Under the pieces are notes generated by a model that had not been told where the DNA came from, did no database searches, and saw nothing but the letters and a program-made list of their open reading frames with translations. Below are positions 23,051 through 35,289 of a DNA stretch of 64,000 nucleotides, piece by piece. Numbering within the stretch: the stretch's first letter is position 1; each line of letters opens with the position of its first letter. A program made the translations under genes and the position numbers. The stretch comes from Loxodes magnus (lineage: Eukaryota; Ciliophora; Karyorelictea; Loxodida; Loxodidae): assembly GCA_946699065.1 (NCBI GenBank), contig CAMPDV010000715.1:124001-188000 (forward strand), given 5' to 3'.

Positions 23051-23560
23051 ATGTCCGAAGATAATTAGATTCATAGTTTAATCAAAATCCTACAAAGCTA
23101 ACAATTCTAAGGTCAGAAAAATAAAAAGAACGTAATCATCTAAACGAAAAAAGGTCATAGCTTATAGATTTTGACTAATCATTTAAAATGTCAGAAAGTG
23201 AGTTTTAGTTCGAAGAGAATAATTAATTCCCGCATGAAAAAGACTGAAAGTTGTTTAGTCTCAGTAGGTTTCTTCTGTACTCTCTTTGAGTAAAATAAAT
23301 TAAAAAATAACATTAAAACAAAACGAGTGTTTAAATTTCCAAGGATCTTGTAGAAAGCTTTGAGGTTAGACAGTTTATAAGTAAACTATCTTATTTTTTA
23401 AGTTCTTTAAAAGGAATGATAACTTTGCTTCTTTAAGATGAAATAGGAGAATAAATAAATATAAAGAAGATAATTATCCGAACAGACTCGATTCTATCCT
23501 TATCAGCAACTTTTTTTAGCAGTTAAGCAAGTGAAAATGACGTCATGATAATTTATTTTA
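23051..23560 (+). CDS. Possible small basic protein
   Basis: ATG 23051 opens MSEDNQIHSLIKILQSQQ and continues SLQILTNHLKCQKVSFSSK and ESCLVSVGFFCTLFEQNK. This is better balanced than random sequence but has no recognised domain. The end is not clear. The following 23560-24239 holds nothing I recognise. Confidence 0.3.
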
Positions 23561-24239
23561 TCCTATCTAATCTCTTAAATGATTTAAGAATGAAATCCAA
23601 AGATTAAGTAAGATAAAAAGTAAGAAGTAAACAGCTAAATCTCCTTCGCCATAACTAAGATATAAAAATAAAAAATAAGTTCAGAAAAAATTAAACGAAG
23701 AAAAATTTTAAGTAGAAGTGTGAAAGATAGAAAACAACTATAGCTTAAGTAATATGAGAAAGAAGAACAAAAAAGTCACAAGTCCCATATTCAAACATCT
23801 CTAGTATATTTTTTATTAATATATCATTATCGTAAAATATACTCACTTAGTAAGATAAGGTTTTATACTATTTTTAATAAGTCTAATTAAGTAACTATGA
23901 AAATAATAAAGAGTGAAATTTATTTATAGATGTTAACCTACTTACTTTTAGTCTAATGTTTTGTAAAGATATATAGCAATTAGCTGGTATAGCTTTAAGT
24001 ATTTGAACGATATGAGTACTTTAAAAGTATTAAAGAGATTTGAGTGAATGAAGATAGAGACAAAGTTAAATGATGAATGATAATGAGGATAATATGTAAA
24101 ATAATAAGAGCCAGGATCTATATAACTATGCCAGCAAGAAAAAGATTCGACTGATACAGATAGGATATCAAACATTCTAATCCACTTGATCATGATCACA
24201 TGATGTAATATAGCCAATTAAATTAAATTAAATAATGTT

Positions 24240-26770
24240 CGCCTTTCAGCTTAATAAAATAATTTTTATGATATCACTCTCATTCTGAAACTCTTAGGTC
24301 TTCATTATTGTTTTGATTTGATTTTTTTTAAGTTTAGTTTCTCTTCTTCTTGTATCTTTGTTCATTCTAAAAATAATTATTTTAAGTCTTCTTTATTCAA
24401 ATATTACTAATGGATTTATTTTTTCCTCAATCATTCTTAAAATCAAGTTATTTGTTAATGTTTTTGTTTTATGCTAGACCATGCTTTTTTAATCTTAAGA
24501 TCAATATCTTCTAGGATTTATTTATTCTTTTTTGTTTCTTAATTTATTAATATTTGATTATATTCTAGCATTTCTTTTAAATTTTTCTCTATTTTTTATT
24601 AGTTTCATTGTTTATTGTATATTTATTATTTCCTTCTTTTCAGATTTATGTTTATGTGTAAGTTTTATAATGTTTCTTGTATCTGAAGACTGTTTTCTTA
24701 TATAATTTATCTGTAATACTAGCAATCAAAGACGTGTTCAAATTTTTCTTATTGCTAACAAATGCATAGTATCTACTCTTAATCAATATGTCTTTCTGAG
24801 AGATCAGCTCTAAAAAATATTAATTGCGTTCTTAGTCTATAAATTAATTTTTATTCTTTTATTAATTCTTTGTTTGTTGTTATATAAGTAATTTTTTTAA
24901 ATTTAGTCTCATTTTTATATTGTCTATAAATTATTTCGGCTGTTTTCATATCTTATATTCTCTATATTGTTTCCTTGAAAAATTTTTTTTGTATTTTTTT
25001 TTAGATTTCTTTAGTATAATTGTTTATGTTAAGATCTTTTATTTATTCATTGTTTATTTCATAGTATTTTTCAATTTTTTTAATACTTTTTTTATATTTT
25101 GAGTTTTATTTTTAACTCTGTTTGAAAAGTTATTAGAATTTTGTATCTTATCTACTTTTTTCTTTTTCTTGATAATTTCTGAATTAATCTTATAACTTTT
25201 TGTAGAATTTTAAAAATCTTTATGCTGTTGAATCTTCAAATTTACATCAGTTGAAATCTATATACTATATTTCTTTAAATGATGCTTGTGGAATTTTCAA
25301 GTATTTTCTTAGGATTTATCTTTGTGCTATTTAGATTTTATTTTTTCATTTTGTTATTCCTAATTGAATACTATATGGGATTAATTCCGAGCAGTATTCT
25401 AATTTTGGCATTATAAATAATCTGAATAAGTTCTTAAAGTTAATTGGCTATGTTTTGTTATAGTTTTTAAAGAATTAGGATTAGAATATAAATATCGATT
25501 ATTAAAATTTCTTGAAGAGGTACTCAATCTGAACCTTTTCTTCATTAAGTTAGTTTATTTGATATCCTAGGTATTAAATTTGTTATTTCTATTAAATTTT
25601 TTTTCCTAATAGAAAAAGTTCAATCTCTTTGTTCGTTGTGTTTCTATTCTTGAGTATTTATATAAATTCGCATTTCTCCGTGTTAATATTAAGTCTTATT
25701 AATTTAAAAATGTTTTCAGTTTCGTTTAGTAAGATTTACATATTTTTTTGATTATTTGATATTAGTATTAAATCATCTGCTCAAGCAAGTTTAGCATGAT
25801 AAATTTTTTGAATTTTATGCCCTAGTTTTTCATATTTTTCTAAATACCTTAATACTATATCATAGTATATTATTGCTAATATTGGTCCACTTGAGCTGCC
25901 TTGTAAGACTCCATTTACTTACCGAATTTTTCTAGTTATTTCTTATCAAGATAGAAGTTAATTTATACTTTTTAATATGTATCTTTTATTATATTAATTA
26001 TATTTTACGAAATGTTTAATCTTTTCATCTGGTCAAATAAAAATCTGCGATTTATTGTGTCGAACATTTTTTCTACATCAATTAACGTGATTAATAAGTC
26101 TTCATTATAATTTTCTTTTTTCTTTTTATTTTTATAGTTTTCTATGATTTGTTTTAATTATCATATATTATTAGCAGTTTGCATCTTTTTTATAAATCCT
26201 TTTTAATCTTTGTTTAATATATCTTAATATTATATTTCTTAGTATAATTGGTTAGTTACTAATTTATCAAATATTTTTTAAATTACGTTTATGAGTGCTA
26301 TCGGTCTGTAATTTTTTCAATTTTATTTGTTTCCTTTTTTGTGAAGCATTATTACTTTAACTTTGTTCATATTTTTAGGTAGTTTTTATTGCTTCTAACA
26401 ATTTTAGAAAAATTTGCATAGTATTTATCATAGTTCGTGTGATGCGTTTTTTATTAGTTCATTTGATATTGAATCAAATCCTTGAGCCTTATTGTTAGGT
26501 AAAAATCTTATTACATCTCATACTTAGTAGTATAGAATATTTTCTCATTTTGTATTTATTTTTAATCTTTCTTTAATATTAGTTCCATAGATTTTGTAAA
26601 TTTCTTTATTAATTTAGTTATTTTAGTTTAGAGAAAGATTTTATTATTTATTAAATACATTTTTCTCCCAATTTTGAATGAAGTCTTCTTATTACATTTT
26701 CGTCAGGTTAATTTTTGTTCCTTTTTTTGGGTTTAAAATATTTTTGGGTTAATTGGGCATTTCTTGATTA
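24240..26770 (-). mobile_element. LINE (non-LTR retrotransposon) ORF2, reverse transcriptase part
   Basis: The reverse strand shows the reverse-transcriptase blocks in order: AQGFDSISNELIKNAS, NYRPIALINVI, QKGFIKKMQTAN, LITLIDVEKMFDTINRRF (26041-26100), GVLQGSSSGP and AWADDLILIS (Trp is TGA at 25781-25783), then YLGYQI and a C-terminal region. The Asp of the first catalytic motif and the Asp-Asp pair are present. One frame change lies near 25918, between the third and fourth blocks, so this copy is not intact. No endonuclease domain is seen on either side of the RT, so it is 5'-truncated or divergent. TAA and TAG are frequent at Gln sites. TGA also occurs at Trp-like sites before NYRPIAL and in HELW. 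Confidence 0.85.
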
Positions 26771-28099
26771 TTAGCATTTAGGAATATTGATTAATAATTA
26801 GTATTTTGCTGTTGTTGTTCTTTTTACATTTTGGTGTACTAGTTTTTTTCTTTTAAATATATCTTTTTGAGTTTTAATATGTAATCGTTATTTCTATTAT
26901 ATTAATTTATTTCTTACCTTATTTACTGATCTATAGCTACTAATACTTGACTATTAACTTAACTATCTAGCCAACTATTTTAACTCTCTCTATTTAACTC
27001 TCTCTATTCTTGAAAACATATTGGTTGAGATTATTTATTAGGTAAAAAATAAGATTTCCTTGCTACTTAAACAATAACGTCTATGCTGAAGGGATTTTAG
27101 TCTAATAAGCTTAAAATAAAGTAATGGTACTTTGTATCCCCTTTTGCTCTAAAGGTTTAAGTAATTATTCATCTTTCTGTAAATTAAAAGTATGTGTCTT
27201 ATGGATCAATTAGCAAGATTAGTCTAAACATTTGATGCTCAAATTTTTCTAGAAATAATAAGATGCGCAAGTGAGAGAAATATTGTGGTTACATGGAAGA
27301 AGCATGGGGACTTTGATCTATCGATATCTGGGTTGGAAGACATTTAAGGTAATTAGTTTGATGATGATTTTTAGAAAATGAATGGTTAGCTTAGATGAGT
27401 AGAATTAGCAGAATTAAAGAAAAAGAATAATAAAATATTAAAGTTACTATCTTATTTTATATATCTATTACTATATAATAATTATTAAAAAGAATTAATT
27501 TTTATATTAATCTTAAGCAATAAAAATATAATTAAAATATCATTTTATTAAAAAAGGGATTTTTGAAAACTTTAATTATCATAAATACTTTCTTTATCAA
27601 AAGATCTTTGCTAATATTTTTAATCATTTAACTATTAACTTTTAATATTCCAGAAAACTAATTCTCTTCCTACTCTTTTTTCTGCATGTATTTTTAATGG
27701 TCATTATATGTAAATTCTGCTAATTGCTGCAAACAGAGAATACATTAAGTAATAAATATAAATTAGAAAATTTTAATATATAACCATTACTAAAACCAGA
27801 TAATCTTCAACATTTACCCTTCAAAATCTTGGATCCAATCAGAGAACTCTCTTAGATTAGAAATATAATCACATTTAAAAATAGTTGTATCACAATTTTT
27901 TGATGATGGTAATTTTTGTAATTATGCCTTATATCTGATAATTAATAATTGGATCTTTCTGGTGTTCTACTTGTTGAGGTTTGTTGATTTCTAGTATTGA
28001 AAATGTTATTGATTTTAGCATGGTGTATATTTTGATTTATAGACAATAAATATTAAATTAATGATTTTACTAAATCAATTTAATTTTTTTACTAATATT
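26771..28099. other. Mostly non-coding; short protein-like remnant near 27190-27350
   Basis: One plus-strand stretch around 27195-27350 reads MCLMDQLARLVQTFDAQIF and then RNIVVTWKKHGDFDLSI, which is protein-like but isolated. The rest is AT-rich with no recognised feature. Confidence 0.35.
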
Positions 28100-28790
28100 A
28101 TTATTTTTCTTCTAATTTTAGTTCAAAAATCTAAATTTAAAATAAGTACCTTTCATTATGTTAATAGATTTAATCTAGTTCAAATTTATAAAAATTAAGG
28201 ATATTTAAAAAATTTAGTTTTATAAATTAAAAAGAGTAATTTATTAGTAACATTATAAAATATAATTATAATTAACAATTGTATCATTTAAAAAACTATT
28301 ATTCAAATTATGTCTTAATTATACATTTTTTAGCTCACATCATTGTGCACAAAGCATAAACTTCAAATTATATCAAACCTTTATATTTTTAAATCATAGA
28401 TATTCAATTACTATATTCACATTTAGAATTAATCAATATCCAAATTCTAAATTTATCTTCTATTCAAAAATTCCTTAAACAAATCAAAAAACTAACCAAG
28501 TCTTTATTAGTGGATCAACAGATATTCATAAGTTCTAACTTGAAACATTTTAACTTTTTTGCTAATTAATATGTTTTTTCACTCATCTATTTGTTAAATA
28601 TTTATATTCAATTTATTTAACAAAGAAAAATACATTTTTAGTTATAATTTTAGCAATTCTCAATTCATAAATATACATATCAAATCATTAATTGTCTTTT
28701 TATTACATTATCTTTACCTATATTAAATATATAACTAAATTCATCAATTCTTATTTTAAAAAAACTAAACATTCTATCAAATCACTAATA
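28100..28790 (+). repeat. Dispersed repeat, copy 1 (pairs with 38800-39480)
   Basis: A diverged copy of the sequence that lies immediately 5' of the ORF1 gene at 39494. The best shared blocks are TTAGTTGATCAACAGA-like (28510), the TAACTTGAAA block (28540), and ATTCATAAATATACAT (28665). The order of blocks and spacing are kept. Here no ORF1 follows, so it may be a solitary 5' part of the same element family or a separate repeat. Confidence 0.5.
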
Positions 28791-29883
28791 GGATCAATAT
28801 TTCAAATCCATTATTCAAATATATATCCAATATTTACTATTAAAACACTAACCTTTTCTTCATCTTTCTAAATTCTTACCAAAAACAATAAATTAATCTT
28901 ATAACTATTTTTAAATATTAAACATCCTCTAATACTTATTATCTACTAATTTTTAACTTTATCATTATTTTATTTTTATTATCATTTTTTGAGCCTAAAT
29001 AATTAAATTTAAAAAATTCAGTACAAAAATCTTTAGTATAAAATGCTGAACAAAAAGCGAAAATTATTTGTTTAGTTTAAAAATAACTAAAAGTGAATAT
29101 AAAAAACTTTCTTAGACATATTATATTCAGTTTTTAAAATTTTATTTTATTTTCACAAAATCTTTAAAATTTCTTTTGAATTAAAATGACATTTTGATTT
29201 TCAAGTTTTCTAACACATAACATTAAAAAAATTCGATTTTTAACTTTTCGATTTCTTAACTATAAAATAATTTTTATCCACTCTTTAATTTCCAAAAAAA
29301 TTAAGAATTTTTTAATTATTTTAAACCTTTTAAAAATTTAAATCAGCAATTCGAACATTATCTTTAAAACTTTTCGAATTCTATAATAAAAAGCATATCA
29401 ATTTATACTTATTATTGAAAAAAAATTTAACTCTAACATAAAACTAAAATTTTTCGCTTTTTTTGAAATTAAAAATCCTTAAAATATTATTCTCTTATTT
29501 GCATATAATATATAAAATTTTTATGTTTTAAATCTTTATTTCTCCTAAAAAAATTTCTAATATATTTCAACTATTTTTTCAAAACATTTTTAAAATTTTA
29601 ACTTCTTCATATATAGACCTAAAATAGCAGAAAATAAATCAATTAGAAAACTTTGTGTCATTACTTAAAATTTTAATTTAGAAAAATTATATAAATACTT
29701 AGCACTCTTTACATTTTTTAAATTTTATTATGACTTGCATCTCTTTATCCAGTTTTTACTTTATTATTCCGTTAAATAAAGATCGAACTTGTGCTAATCG
29801 ATAAGTTAAAAAAACAAAATAAAAATTTTCGTAAATGTTTTAAGCAAAATTTAATAAAAAACAAAAAAATATCATAACAAAAT
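28791..29883. other. AT-rich region with one diverged copy of a recurring core motif
   Basis: Around 29020-29070 the text resembles the AAATCTCTTGTAGTG / AAAACGCTGAGCG core that recurs four times at 40640-41830. Otherwise only A/T-rich filler is seen. Confidence 0.4.
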
Positions 29884-30612
29884 TGACCTAATTAACCAAA
29901 TTAACTGAATTGAACAAATTAACTAAAGTGACCAAATTAACCGAATTGATCAAATTAACCAAATTGACCAAATTAACCAAATTAACCAAATTAACCAAAT
30001 TAACCAAATTAACCGAATTAACTGAATTAACCAAATTAACCAAATTAACCAAATTAACCAAATTAACCAAATTAACCGAATTAACTGAATTAACCAAATT
30101 AACCAAATTGACCAAATTAACCAAATTAACCAAATTAACCGAATTAACTGAATTAACTGAATTAACCAAATTAACTAAATTAACCGAATAAACCGAAATG
30201 ACCAAATTAAGCGAATTGAACAAATTAACCTAAATTAACTAAATTAACCAAATTATACGAATTATACGAATTGACCAAATTATACGAATTAACTAAATTT
30301 ACCGAATTTACTTAATTAACCGAATCGAGCAAATTAACTAAATTAACTAAATTAACCAAATTAACCGAATTAACCAAATTAACCAAATTAACTGAATTAA
30401 CCGAATAAACCAAAATGACCAAATTAACCGAATTGAACAAATTAACTAAATTAACTAAAGTAACCGAATTATACGAATTATACGAATTAACCGATTTAAT
30501 CAAATTTTACGAATTAAAATTCAAATTAACTAAATTAATCGAATTGACCAAATTGAATTAAACCAAAATAAATTAATTAATAGAATTAACCAAATTAAAC
30601 GAATTAACTAAA
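29884..30612. repeat. 9-bp tandem repeat (satellite)
   Basis: About 80 units of AATTAACCA and its variants (ATTGACCAA, ATTAACCGA, ATTAACTGA, ATTATACGA) run for about 730 bp. The middle (29960-30190) is most regular and the edges are diverged. Because the unit is three codons long, it produces long open frames of Lys-Leu-Thr or Asn-Leu-Val repeats that are artefacts, not genes. The variants are arranged in blocks, which suggests higher-order duplication. Confidence 0.95.
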
Positions 30613-31479
30613 TAAAAAAAATGATTTAAAAGCATAAAATTTTCAAAAAGCGCTTTTATTTAAATATAATTGATTTAAAAATATAAAACTAATTAAAGAT
30701 AAAAATAATTTAAATAGCTTTATAAAATAGTATAATTAATTAAAATCATAATTGATTGTATTTTGTCTTTCAATTTTATAAAATAAGTAAACTTAGGCTT
30801 TATAAACTGGATATTTTTTCTATTAATAGTATTTAATAGTTTTAAGGTTTAAATTCTTACTTTTATAGCCATCTTTAGCAATAAAGAATCTACACACTGA
30901 TATTAGGAATTGGCGCTGTGCTTGAATAAAAATAGAGGATTGCGTTTAAGGTGATTTGTTAGGTTTAAAGTATAATAATTGATATATTAAATTTTGGTTA
31001 ATTAGGTGTATTTAAATGATATTTGGAAAGTTGTATAGTAGTGAGTTAAAAAAATATAGTTAGAGCATGAGGAAAATAAATGATAATTAAGGTTCTAGGT
31101 TGTCTACAATTATAAATGATAAAATTTATCAAGCATCATAAGTTAAATTAAATTTTATCAATAAATATATATATTTTATTATATTTGCTATTTTCATTAA
31201 ATATATAAAACAACATAAATAAACTACAATAAAAACACTTTCTAATGCTCACAAATAAAGCTAATAATTGTTTATTATATACTTATAACCAACCTTTGAA
31301 TACTCAAATAATCATTCTATCATTATATCTGATACTAATATAAACGTATAAAAAGAATAATTATTAATATTTTTTAAAGATTTAAATTAATAAGATTCAT
31401 AATTAAGTATATAGTTAGCCTCCTTATTTTATCACTAAAGTAAATCAACACCACCTTTATTTATATTAATCCACAAACT
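30613..31479. other. AT-rich spacer
   Basis: No gene, RNA or clear repeat is recognised between the 9-bp satellite and the degenerate gene copy. Confidence 0.4.
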
Positions 31480-32850
31480 TACCCCCTTATTTTTTTAGAT
31501 ATTAACTTGCATTCTATTATAATAAAAAATAAATATGTTACCACCTAAAATTAAAATAATCATAAACAAATTACAATCTATAAATGGAAGATATTCTATA
31601 AACTTTCTTACATCAAAATTAATTAAATTCCAATTACATTATATATTGGATTATTCAAATCAAATTACCTCTAATATTGTAAAAAGTACAATCACTTTTA
31701 CCAACTTTAAACATATGTCAAATTTTAAATTACTCACTTATTAGAATTTTAAATATTTACTTTATTGGTCCATACAATATTAAATGTCAACTTACATCCT
31801 ATGTGTAAAAAATCTTTAATGTCAACTTACTTCCTGTGTTTTAAGACAATATTTTTAAATAAACCTACCTATATTAAAAATAAACTTTAGAAATGTGTCC
31901 TACATCCATTAATAAGATTATTTATTTTAAACTTACCATCTACATATTATTATTATTTTTAAAACCATTTCCATTACAGCTATTACCCATCATATTATAA
32001 GATCGTCTAGTTTCATTCTAATTCATTATTATTCTTAGCCATGTTCAATCACCATGAGTATAACTTATTATATCATGCTCTTTAGTTACTCCATAGTACT
32101 ATCTTATTTAACTGTTAGAGTCATAGATTTATAATTTGGTGATATCGATATTTAGATTTCTTAATTTACGAACTTTGTCGATTAATATTAGGAAGCTTTC
32201 TCTTAGGTACTTTAAGAATTTTTAACTTAATATTTAAAGAAGTATTTATTGCTAGACTTACTACTAACTTTACTAAACTTATATTTACATACTTTGAAGC
32301 TCATTCAACTAACATGTATGCTATTTTCTTTCCTGCAATAAACTTTTGATCTATTTGGTAAATTAGATCTCTCCTATTATAAATTGATAATTTACTAACT
32401 TAACTCCCGATTGTATGAAAGATGATTATTGTTAAGCTTAGTAAGTAAATAAATTTGGCTTCTACGTATTAATCTAGTTTGTAGATGATTATGGTTTCTG
32501 TAAGTGTTATGTTTGTGTTTTTGATAGTAGTGTTTTTAGTGGTATAAAGATAAATTGCACTTATGGTTTTGTTTAAGAGTCTGTAACTGGTTGTAATGAA
32601 TATTATGGTTTTGATATAAATTTTGGAATTAAATCTCTTAGACTATTCCTTTAACTTATTTTTATAGTTTTATAATTTGAAGTTATTTTGTTACAAGATA
32701 GTATTTTACTGCTAGAACATTCTTTTACTCTATAATTCTATTACTTTCTAGTTGTGAGATATTTATATTCTTAAGTCATTCAACACCAAATCATCCAAAT
32801 CATACTCATTAGTAGCTTAAAGTAATGTTTAAATCTATTCTTTAATAAAA
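31480..32850 (-). pseudogene. Degenerate copy of the C-terminal half of the TRIM-like gene plus 3' flank
   Basis: This stretch aligns block by block with 45100-46680, which holds the 3' half and downstream flank of the TRIM-like gene. Shared parts on the reverse strand include NRELSQQIINLQQERSNL (intact gene: NREMGQQIESLRQERSNL), the CTTATTTTTATAGTTTTA block and the region around TTTGGTGATAT. The 5' RING and B-box parts are absent. Frames are broken and the ubiquitin-like end is only partly readable, so it is a truncated pseudogene. Its downstream flank also carries two copies (31780-31850) of the unit that forms the ~36-bp array behind the intact gene. Confidence 0.7.
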
Positions 32851-32853
32851 AAG

Positions 32854-34100
32854 ATGGACGAAATATAGAATTAACTAGTTTTTAATGTGACTCTTCTTTA
32901 ATTAATTTCAAAAAAGCTAGAAATTCATAGGGAAAGCACAAACAGATGCAATAAACCTCCAAAAGATCTGGAGTTGCTATAAATTAAATAAATAAACCTA
33001 ATAATTAATTTATTAAGGTAACTACTTAAAAATTGTAGTCAAAAACCGGAAAACTAATTCATACGCGTTCAATTTAAACTACTTAGAAACTCTCTTCAAC
33101 GTGGGCATTAATCGTAATTAAAAAGTAAGACTCTATTCAGGAACTTCAACCACATCCAAAGCATCAATAAAGGTAACGATTAAATCTTTTAAGACTTAAA
33201 ATGGAAGAAGCATGAAGAATTAATAGGCAATATAAAGATACTAAAGTTGATACTGGACAATGAGAAAAAGCATTAAGAATACGCAGTACATGAACAAACT
33301 TTAAGCAGTACTATAAATATATCAAAAGACTAGAAGAGTATTAGAAAAAGCATGCTGCAATCTAGACTTTTTATTAATTATAAATCTAATCTTCCAACTG
33401 TGTGCTTATAAGCCACCTTATTGGTGTCTCAAGTAATCTTACATAGTTCTTATTTAAAAACAGTCAGTGGTGTTTTAATGATTAGTTAAAGGAATTAAGC
33501 AATTAAATAGAAAAGCTCAAGGATAAAATTAAAACAAAAGCAGTAAATAAGTCATTTACTTTATGGATATATTAGCACATAGCATAGAAGCAGAATGAGC
33601 ATCTAAACTAGGCAGCGCTAGTCTTTCGTTAATAATTCATCCAATTAAACAAAGACAAATGCATGAATTTCTTAGTTTTATAGGTGATGAAATGCTAATA
33701 ATAAGCATTAAAAAAGGAGAAGGGCATAGAGTAACCTCTTTAGTTAATGACTAAGAAAATATAAGCAAAAGTACTGGCAAAAACTGGATAGAGCGTATTA
33801 TGAAAATGAAAGGAAGGTATAAAAAGATAAATGGCCTAAAATAGACAAAGGATTAGGAAATGTTTGTAAAAATAAGAAATAATGGTAGAAATTGAATTCT
33901 AAAGATATAGTTAAAATGGTAAATAAAGATATGCTTTGATGGTAGTAAAAAGAAGATAAAAGAGTAATTTTGGAATAATAGTAATGAATAATAGTATTAA
34001 ATGTAAAATAATGAAATTAGTGATAAAGCAATATTACTAATGCTGATAATAATATTATTTACCTTTAGCTTAAAATTAAACTGGTGACTTAAGAAATGTA
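32854..34100 (+). CDS. Unrecognised coding region, coiled-coil part
   Basis: ATG 32854 opens MDEIQNQLVFNVTLLQLISK and continues through RQLLKNCSQKPENQFIRVQ, weakly reminiscent of a PUB-type helical domain. A later frame reads DQLKELSNQIEKLKDKIK and IAQKQNEHLNQAALVFRQQ. TAA and TAG supply most Gln. At least one frame change lies near 33460. It starts only a few bases beyond the truncated TRIM-like copy. The family is not identified. Confidence 0.4.
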
Positions 34101-35289
34101 ATATAATGAATTAGTCTAATGAAAAGTGATTTACTTAATAAGATAATATGACTAATAGATAAGAAGCAATAATGAAATGCTAATTAATATAGCAAAATAT
34201 GAACGAGATATTTAAACTTTGATAAGTAACTAAGAAATATCAAAAGTATATTGTAAAACTTATATAAATAAAATGTATTAGAAATATAAACTATTATAGA
34301 ATTATTTTTAGTCACTCAAATCTGATATATATCACAAAAAACTACCAAAATAACTAGTTCATTACTTAAACTAACTTCTCCACTTATTACAGTAGCTAAA
34401 TCATGAAATAATTAGTATAGTTTAAGAAATGTAATAGCAAAACTATGAGAATTAAGTAAATTCAATAGATGAACTATAATCTAATTAAGAGATTTAAATT
34501 GAAGCCAATGCTAATTAAAGCTAAGCTTAAATGATAGCAGCAAATAATTCATAATGATAAAACTTTAATAAAATTGAAATTTTACTAAACAGATCACTTT
34601 CTAAATAAAACTAATAATAGAATACAACTAATACAACAAATTACCTAATAACTAATAATAACCTTAACTCATACTGTATCATTCTTAATATTCTATAAAA
34701 CTAAAATAACTTTATAGATACAAAGCTTAAATGCAAATCTTTTCATCTTTAATTACATTAGTAAACATTATCAATTATCAAATTAATATCACTTTTCTAA
34801 ATTCAATTCTATTCAAATCACCAAATTCAAATTATTAAACTATTATTTTCCAATCTAACATACAAAGGGAATTAGTAATTTTAGAAGAAGTAATATGTAA
34901 ATTCATAAACTTAAACATTATATGCAAATATTTAAACTAAAGATAGTATTATCTAAACAGATTATTTAAATCAATAATCAACAGTTCTTCTCTAAAATTT
35001 CTCAAACTAATATAATCAAACAAGTTAATTTCAACCATTAATACCAACCATTCAATCTATTATAACATAATATAATAACTAATACTCTCAAGATTAACAT
35101 TATACTATACCATTAATATCATTACTTATATTTACAATACCCAAAATATCTTTATATTCCAGATAAAAAACACCAGTTTTACAAATTTAATTCCAATTTC
35201 CAAATTATTTATTTAATTATCTACTATAACCTGAAAAAACCATTCATCAAACTAAACTTATTTTATTTACGCTATCTATTATTAAAAAA
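34101..35289. other. AT-rich spacer
   Basis: Only low-complexity A/T sequence with no recognised gene or RNA. Confidence 0.4.

Noticed and set aside
29888-30503. Open frames with Lys-Leu-Thr or Asn-Leu-Val repeats on both strands
   Set aside because: Products of the 9-bp satellite, which keeps codon phase on both strands.
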